From contig JADKKR010000001.1 of NCBI GenBank assembly GCA_016720395.1, positions 1 through 64,000 on the forward strand: DNA of 64,000 nt, given 5' to 3'. The notes below the pieces were generated by a model. That model ran no database searches. It was not told the DNA's origin and saw nothing but the letters and a program-made list of their open reading frames with translations. Within the stretch, counting starts at the first letter, position 1; every line of letters begins with the position of its first letter. Below, one piece after another: positions 58,982-64,000 of this stretch. The translations under genes and the position numbers were made by a program. This stretch comes from Geobacteraceae bacterium. GTDB lineage: Bacteria; Desulfobacterota; Desulfuromonadia; Geobacterales; Pseudopelobacteraceae.

Positions 58982-60466
58982 TCACTTCCCCAGCGCTTTT
59001 TCTATCCTCTCGCAGAACGTCTTCAACACCTTGATGCGGGCATAATACTTGTCATTCGCCTCCACCAGTGTCCACGGTGCAATTTCGGTACTGGTCCGGT
59101 CGATCATATCACACACAGCCTGCTCGTAGGCATCCCACTTCTCACGGTTGCGCCAGTCGTCTTCGGTGATCTTGAAACGTTTGAAGCTGATCTTCTCTCG
59201 CTCCTTGAAACGGCGCAGCTGTTCGTCAGCGGTGATAGTCAGCCAGAACTTGACGACCACGATCTTATGGCGGACAAGCTGCTCCTCAAAATCGTTGATC
59301 TCGGAGTACCCCCGCATCCAGTCCGCCTCTGAGCAGAACCCCTCGACCCGCTCCACCAGGACGCGTCCGTACCAGGATCGATCGAAGACCGCCAGCTTCC
59401 CGCGGCGGGGGAGATGGCGCCAGAATCGCCAAAGATAGGGCTGATCACGCTCTTCTTCCGTTGGTGCGGCCACAGGGATGATGTGATACTGGCGAGCATC
59501 CAGCGACTGGGAGATACGCCGGATGCTCCCCCCCTTTCCAGCTGCGTCGTTCCCTTCGAAAACTGCAACGACAGAATGCTTCCTGAACTCGTTATGCCGG
59601 GAGAGGATATTGAGCCGACCCTGCCATTTCTCCAACTCCTCTTCGTAGTCATTCTTACTGATCTTTTTCTTCATATCCAGGCAGCGCAGAATGGTCAGGT
59701 TGTCGGTAGCAGTCAAGGTTGGCGGTAGCGTAGCGGAGTGGACAGCGCCTACGGGGGCGTCCAGCCTGTGACGCAAGGCATCGAGCACAGCCTTCCCAAT
59801 GGTCAAGTAGCGATACCGAGGGTCTGTTCCCTCCACGATGGTCCAGGGAGCCTCGCCGGTGCTGGTCTGACGGAGTGCCCGCTCGGAGACGCAACGGAAC
59901 CGATCGTACTTCTTGAAATTGTCCCAGTCCGTGCCGGTGACCCGCCAGCGGGTGAGCGGATCTTTCTCCAGACTCTTGAGCCGCTTCTTCTGCTGCTCCT
60001 TTGATAGATGCAACCAGAATTTAAGTATCAGCGCCCCTTCATCCGTGAGCATCTTCTCAAAGCGAATGATACGCTCCATCTTCTGGTCGACTTCCGAGTT
60101 CTTGATGTTTCCGAGCACGTTATCCACAATCGGGGCGGAGTACCAGGAACCAAAGAAGATTCCGATCTTTCCCTTCGGAGGGAGCTTCCGCCAGTAGCGC
60201 CACATAAGTGGCCGCTCAGACTCCTCATCGGTAGGCTCATCGAAGGTGTGAGTCTGGATATGGCGAGGGTCCATCCATTCATTGAGAATATTAACAGTCT
60301 CCCCCTTGCCGGCACCGTCCACGCCCCCGATCAGGATGAGCACCGGAAACTTTTTTGCCTGCAGCAGATCAAGTTGAGCATCGAGAAGTCCCTCACGCAA
60401 CGCAGGTATCGCCTTCCTCCAGACTTCTTTGCTGATCTTGTGGCCCAGTTCTGCAGATTCAAACAT
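58982..60466 (-). CDS. Two-domain polyphosphate kinase 2 (polyphosphate:AMP phosphotransferase type)
   Basis: The product is 494 aa with two tandem PPK2 domains. N-terminal domain: GGVDGAGKGETVN P-loop, with the lid region replaced by FFGSWYSAP. C-terminal domain: EGNDAAGKGGSIR, DRSWYGRVLVERVEGF. Only the C-terminal P-loop and DRSWYGR match active PPK2 fully, as in class II enzymes that convert AMP to ADP with polyphosphate. The N-terminal half is probably structural. It faces the hyp operon's HAD gene. It fits polyphosphate/adenylate metabolism. Confidence 0.92.
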   Translation of the reverse strand: MFESAELGHKISKEVWRKAIPALREGLLDAQLDLLQAKKFPVLILIGGVDGAGKGETVNILNEWMDPRHIQTHTFDEPTDEESERPLMWRYWRKLPPKGKIGIFFGSWYSAPIVDNVLGNIKNSEVDQKMERIIRFEKMLTDEGALILKFWLHLSKEQQKKRLKSLEKDPLTRWRVTGTDWDNFKKYDRFRCVSERALRQTSTGEAPWTIVEGTDPRYRYLTIGKAVLDALRHRLDAPVGAVHSATLPPTLTATDNLTILRCLDMKKKISKNDYEEELEKWQGRLNILSRHNEFRKHSVVAVFEGNDAAGKGGSIRRISQSLDARQYHIIPVAAPTEEERDQPYLWRFWRHLPRRGKLAVFDRSWYGRVLVERVEGFCSEADWMRGYSEINDFEEQLVRHKIVVVKFWLTITADEQLRRFKEREKISFKRFKITEDDWRNREKWDAYEQAVCDMIDRTSTEIAPWTLVEANDKYYARIKVLKTFCERIEKALGK

Positions 60467-60793
60467 ATACCCCCCTTACTCCACACTTTAAGGTCGCACC
60501 TATTCTGTCGGCTGATGCAGATTCGCTATCTATGCCAAAGTGTATCACTATTCTAAAATAAATCATCCGGAGCGTGACGTTCCAAACACAAGAGGAGAAA
60601 GTGGAACCCATGATCCTTCGGGAATATGACTGAAAAATGCCTGCACAATAAAAAGTTGTCGGAATTTAGAAAGGGGCTTCGGATTTCTGTAAAATTATTA
60701 TAAACGAAACATGTTCTCTTTTCTTTTTTCTTGGAATATCTCAGATAAATATGTTAGCTTTGGAAAAGATAAACAAAATACAGGAGGTCGCAG
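60467..60793. other. Intergenic region upstream of small lipoprotein
   Basis: AT-rich toward the lipoprotein start. A possible promoter is TTGGAA (60731-60736) followed after 17 bp by TTAGCT. AGGAG at 60592 precedes a GTG (60601) that opens only a 10-codon frame. No ncRNA or protein gene is supported. Confidence 0.35.
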
Positions 60794-61204
60794 GTGAAAA
60801 AAACAGTATTAGTACTACTTGCCATTGTCGCACTCGCCGTTGCCGGATGTAAAGACAAGCCCAAAACCGAAGCACCCGCAGGTGCACCAGCCCAGCAGGG
60901 CCAAATGCCTGCAGGTCAGCCAGCTGGTGATCCGCATGCCGGCATGAAAGCTCAGGAGATCCCTGCAGGTGCAGGAAAGAAAGCCAAGGTTACCCAGACC
61001 ATGAATTCCGGCGGCTACACATACGTGGAAGCAGCTGACGAAAAAGGTGTCAAGGTATGGCTTGCACTCCCCGAGGTCAAGGTAGCGGTCGGTGACAACA
61101 TCGAATACCCCGAGACTCCGCCTCTGGCAAACTTCCAGAGCAAGACCCTCAACAAGACCTTTGAAAAGATCTCTTTCATCCCTGGTATCAGGATCGTGAA
61201 ATAA
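60794..61204 (+). CDS. Small lipoprotein with OB-like domain (NrfJ/SirA-like)
   Basis: The product is 136 aa, GTG start with GGAGGT upstream. Lipobox AVAGC (Cys19), a Pro/Ala/Gln-rich linker (22-55), then a beta domain from about 60: VTQTMNSGGYTYVEAADEKG, VWLALPEVKVAVGDNIEY, NFQSKTLNKTFEKISFI. That pattern is shared with small exported proteins near nitrite reductase genes (NrfJ) and others; function unsettled. Followed by a strong terminator. Confidence 0.82.
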   Translation: MKKTVLVLLAIVALAVAGCKDKPKTEAPAGAPAQQGQMPAGQPAGDPHAGMKAQEIPAGAGKKAKVTQTMNSGGYTYVEAADEKGVKVWLALPEVKVAVGDNIEYPETPPLANFQSKTLNKTFEKISFIPGIRIVK

Positions 61205-61210
61205 GAAATT

Positions 61211-62794
61211 TCATTGGTAGCAGTCTGGAGCGGGGCCGTTTTGGCCCCGCTTTTTTTTTACCGTTAACGCAGTGCGCGACGGGCCGTGTTCCGGAACAAT
61301 CCTGCGGACCTCGATATAGCATTCCCGAGCCCTCTTCTTTTCTCCCATCTCAACATACAGGTCACCAAGAAGATACCATCCCCACGGGTTCTCAGGTTCA
61401 CGTTCCGCAACCTCTCTGAACTCACGTTCAGCAGCGATGTGATCTCCACGCTGACGGAAAAATTCACCGGCGAGCAGGTTTGTCACAAAACAATATCCCA
61501 GCAGTTCCTTTTGCCGATTGAATCTCAGGGCGTCCTGCGGAGCGACACGGCTCAGCCAGTGCAGGATTCGACGTGAATTACCTCCTGGTTCAACGACAGC
61601 ATAGACCGCCGAATGGCCGTCGGCTTCAAAGACATTTCGCTCGATTATTCCTGTACCTACCGCCTCTTCAAACATCCGCGTTCCCGGGAAATAGGCCAGT
61701 GGTGAAACATAACCGTCATCAGGGCGAATCCGTTTGATAAGCTCGATCGTCTGTCGAATATCATCCCCGGTCTCCCCGGGGACATCGGTTATCAGGTAGA
61801 TTGAGAGATTTATTCCGACCTTCCGAATTAACCCGCCAGCCTGTTCTACAAGCTCAGGAGTTATTGATTTGCCCAGTCTCTTCAGAATTCCGGGTGAGCC
61901 TGATTCAACGCCGAGCTGGATACACTCGCAACCGGCTCGCTTCATCCAGAGCAGCAGCTCCTCATCCAGCGCATTGACGCGGGATTGGCAGTTCCATAGC
62001 GCATAGACACGGTATTCAATCAGCAGACGGCAAAATTGGATTGTCCTGGCGCGGTCAGCGGTAAACGTGTCATCACGCAAGGAAAAGTAAATCAGACCGT
62101 ACGTGTTGCGAATAAAAACCATTTCTTCAACAATACTCTCCGGAGAGCGGAAACGCACCTTGCGCTGCCAGAAGGAAGGAGAACTGCAGAAATGGCAGGC
62201 AGATGGACAGCCACGGGCCGTCAGAATGAATTCCGATTGCAATTGAATATCAACGCCGACAGACTCTTCAAGGAAGCGTGACGCCATGGGAAGGCTGTCC
62301 AGATCACTCAGAGGGACGCGCCGGCGCGTGACAACAATTCCCTCATGGGACAAATAGGCAATGCCACAGACATCTCTCCATGATGAACCATCAGCACAGT
62401 GGCGGACAATCTCAAGAAGCGACCCTTCCCCTTCACCCAGCACAACACAATCGACAGGAGAACCTTTCTGAAGCATCTGATCATAGCAGAATGTGGCGTG
62501 GGCGCCGCCCATGATCACCGTACAATCCGGGCTTTCACTGCGGAAAAGACGGGCCAGTTCAAGGGAGGCAAAACGGTTGTGGGTCCATTGGGAAATGCCA
62601 ACTATATCGGCTTTCAATCGCGCTATCTGTAGCCTGATGTCAACGTCAGAGCTACCAGAGAAATTTACCAGCACCGCATCGAAACCGGCGGACCGCAAAC
62701 AGGCCTGAAGCGAGCAGAGCCCTGTGGGGAGCAGGCTGATATAGCGGTCTTGCCGGTCAGGCATCCCGGAAATGTAGGCAAGTACAATTTTCAT
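61211..62794 (-). CDS. B12-binding-domain radical SAM protein with TPR-like tail
   Basis: The product is 527 aa. N-terminal cobalamin-binding-like Rossmann domain (about 1-150; GISQWTHNR, MGGAHATF), then a radical SAM core with CPSACHFC (CxxxCxxC, about 199-206), GVESGSPGILKRLGKS and SLRDDTF. C-terminal 90 residues include a TPR-like repeat (EFREVAEREPENPWGWYLLGDLYVEMGEKKRARECY). Class B radical SAM methylases share this plan; the substrate is unknown. The last codons run through the opposing terminator, so the tail NGPAPDCYQ is lineage-specific. Confidence 0.85.
   Translation of the reverse strand: MKIVLAYISGMPDRQDRYISLLPTGLCSLQACLRSAGFDAVLVNFSGSSDVDIRLQIARLKADIVGISQWTHNRFASLELARLFRSESPDCTVIMGGAHATFCYDQMLQKGSPVDCVVLGEGEGSLLEIVRHCADGSSWRDVCGIAYLSHEGIVVTRRRVPLSDLDSLPMASRFLEESVGVDIQLQSEFILTARGCPSACHFCSSPSFWQRKVRFRSPESIVEEMVFIRNTYGLIYFSLRDDTFTADRARTIQFCRLLIEYRVYALWNCQSRVNALDEELLLWMKRAGCECIQLGVESGSPGILKRLGKSITPELVEQAGGLIRKVGINLSIYLITDVPGETGDDIRQTIELIKRIRPDDGYVSPLAYFPGTRMFEEAVGTGIIERNVFEADGHSAVYAVVEPGGNSRRILHWLSRVAPQDALRFNRQKELLGYCFVTNLLAGEFFRQRGDHIAAEREFREVAEREPENPWGWYLLGDLYVEMGEKKRARECYIEVRRIVPEHGPSRTALTVKKKRGQNGPAPDCYQ
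61230..61259 (+). terminator. Intrinsic terminator after lipoprotein gene
   Basis: GCGGGGCC/GGCCCCGC stem with GTTTT loop and nine T. It lies inside the C-terminal codons of the opposing radical SAM gene. Confidence 0.93.
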
Positions 62795-62804
62795 GGGCTC
62801 TATA

Positions 62805-62842
62805 CTAAAAAATCCGGGCTTGGACAGCCCGGATTTTTTTTT
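62805..62842 (-). terminator. Intrinsic terminator after LysM-NlpC gene
   Basis: AATCCGGGCT/AGCCCGGATT stem with a 5-nt loop and T-runs on both strands. It separates the LysM-NlpC gene (stop 62862) from the radical SAM gene (start 62794). Confidence 0.88.
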
Positions 62843-62861
62843 GCTGGATATTGTATGCGCG

Positions 62862-63905
62862 TCAATTGTTCAGGCTGAGAGATATTCCCAACATATCGTT
62901 ATTCAGGACATCCGAATCACTCTCCTCATCAACACCCTGGAGCAACTCTTCGAAGTTGATGGCGTCAGGCACATCCTTACCGACCCGCCGGGCACCCAGA
63001 AAACGGGAGATGTAGTAGGGCGTATCCATGGAGGAGATAACCACTCGCCGGTCACGTGATGAGGCGTGGATCATCTTGCGATTTCCGAGATAGATGCCGA
63101 CATGCGAAGGGAAACGTGCATAGGTCTGAAAAAAAACCAGGTCTCCCTTTTGCAGGTCGCCGCGCATCACTTCATTGCCGACATAAAACTGTTCGCGGGC
63201 TGTGCGGGGAAGATTAACCTGCTGTTCGCGGAAGACCTGCTGTGTAAAACTTGAACAGTCCAGAGCTTTACGGCTGTTGCCACCAAAGCGGTAGCGAGCC
63301 CCCAGGAAACTGTAGGCGGATTTCTTGATCTTGTTGACGCTTGCACTGCCTTCCTCAAGCGATTTGGCCAGGTCAACAGGCCGCTCACTATGGATGTCCG
63401 TCAATTCAGCCAGAGTATCAGTGAACTCCTGTTCGTTGAGCAGGTCACGATTGACCAATTGCAGGCGATTGACAGCAGCTGTTGAATGAGCTGGCTCCTC
63501 CCTGACAGTGGCATCCGTCAAGGCAAGTACCTGCCCCTGCTTTATCCTGTTTCCTTTTATACCGTTAAATCGCCTGATATCCGCCGTTTTTACGCCGGTC
63601 CTCTTCGCAATCTTCTCGAGAGAATCACCCTTGGCAACTTTATAACTCTTAGGTCTTTCAGCCAGTTTCTGTTTTTTAATCTGTGCGTCTGGATGAGACG
63701 GAATAATAACCCGGGCGCCTTTTTCAACGTGCGTACCGCTCAAATTATTCACCGACTTCAATTCTTCGACAGATACATGATATTTACGGGCTATGGAATG
63801 AAGCGACTCACTTTTGCGCACGACATGGGTCTTTGATGCCAACACCAGTTGTGGAATCGCGAGAAGCACGATCAAGACGAGAAGTATGAACCGGTTTTTA
63901 GTCAT
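62862..63905 (-). CDS. LysM and NlpC/P60 peptidoglycan hydrolase
   Basis: The product is 347 aa. Signal peptide (about 1-23, ending LVLA), two LysM domains (about 24-70 and 86-132), a linker with TDIHSERPVDLAKSL, and the NlpC/P60 domain with nucleophile Cys in RKALDCSSFTQQVF, His in PSHVGIYLG and third residue in MIHASSRDRR. Cleaves stem-peptide bonds in peptidoglycan (family knowledge). An acidic C-terminal extension of about 40 residues is additional. AGGAGGGG precedes the ATG. Confidence 0.93.
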   Translation of the reverse strand: MTKNRFILLVLIVLLAIPQLVLASKTHVVRKSESLHSIARKYHVSVEELKSVNNLSGTHVEKGARVIIPSHPDAQIKKQKLAERPKSYKVAKGDSLEKIAKRTGVKTADIRRFNGIKGNRIKQGQVLALTDATVREEPAHSTAAVNRLQLVNRDLLNEQEFTDTLAELTDIHSERPVDLAKSLEEGSASVNKIKKSAYSFLGARYRFGGNSRKALDCSSFTQQVFREQQVNLPRTAREQFYVGNEVMRGDLQKGDLVFFQTYARFPSHVGIYLGNRKMIHASSRDRRVVISSMDTPYYISRFLGARRVGKDVPDAINFEELLQGVDEESDSDVLNNDMLGISLSLNN

Positions 63906-64000
63906 CGCCCCTCCTTTGTTTTAGTCTTTAACAAGGTGCGGGTAATTTATATAACATGAACACGCATATGTCAACCTTTACCTGCCCACATCGCGAGCTA

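Overview
The window looks like chromosomal DNA of a Geobacterales-type bacterium (Desulfuromonadia; Geobacter/Pelobacter-like). Three observations support this: very large multiheme c-type cytochromes built from mixed CXXCH, CX3CH and CX4CH motifs; a GEMM-Ib riboswitch pair of the kind known from Geobacter cytochrome genes; and housekeeping gene content typical of the group (cobalamin-dependent MetH without an activation domain, carboxyspermidine-type polyamine genes, two-domain PPK2). Genus and species are inference only. I saw no transposase, integrase, phage module or CRISPR array.

Layout. 1-9520 (minus strand) is an extracellular electron-transfer region: a frameshifted Ig-repeat/multiheme gene cut by the left edge, a cytochrome with at least 22 heme motifs broken at a poly-G tract, and a 35-motif cytochrome containing near-identical 300-bp tandem repeats. 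Behind them (9921-12780) is a two-component system whose sensor carries its own periplasmic heme motif. 12985-17486 (minus) holds a lineage-type hypothetical gene, metH, a GerMN protein and murI. 17794-22801 (plus) is the CIRCE-controlled hrcA-grpE-dnaK-dnaJ heat-shock operon. 22910-28996 is mixed: a small membrane protein, a diheme cytochrome, an RNA methyltransferase, coaE, tRNA-Arg(CCG), a GGDEF protein, DoxX and prfC. 29144-33517 is a cobalamin block with a CobJ-CobQ fusion, cbiB and a CobD/CobC-type decarboxylase. 33570-41944 (minus) holds a candidate structured RNA, DAHP synthase, a Crp/Fnr regulator, thiL-tkt and hsp20-lon. 42316-47216 (plus) is a polyamine block: arginine decarboxylase, carboxy(nor)spermidine dehydrogenase and carboxynorspermidine decarboxylase. 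priA follows. 49669-51050 (minus) is a hexaheme lipoprotein behind two tandem GEMM-Ib riboswitches. 51228-58978 (plus) holds an ABC exporter and hypB-hypF-hypC-hypD, followed by a globin-PsiE fusion and a HAD hydrolase. The right end has a PPK2 kinase, a small lipoprotein, a B12-binding radical SAM protein and a LysM-NlpC/P60 hydrolase.

The strongest signals for follow-up are: the tandem second-messenger riboswitches, an exact 200-bp repeat of a whole leader including a ribosome-binding site and a 5-codon frame; the giant repeat cytochromes next to a heme-bearing histidine kinase; the globin-PsiE gene in the hydrogenase-maturation operon; a family of inverted-repeat intergenic elements (five full copies plus one solo arm); and a structured RNA candidate at 33610-33735 that may be 6S RNA.

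The first 5.4 kb shows many indels and a GC homopolymer block that look like sequencing or assembly faults. Reading frames there should be trusted less than elsewhere.
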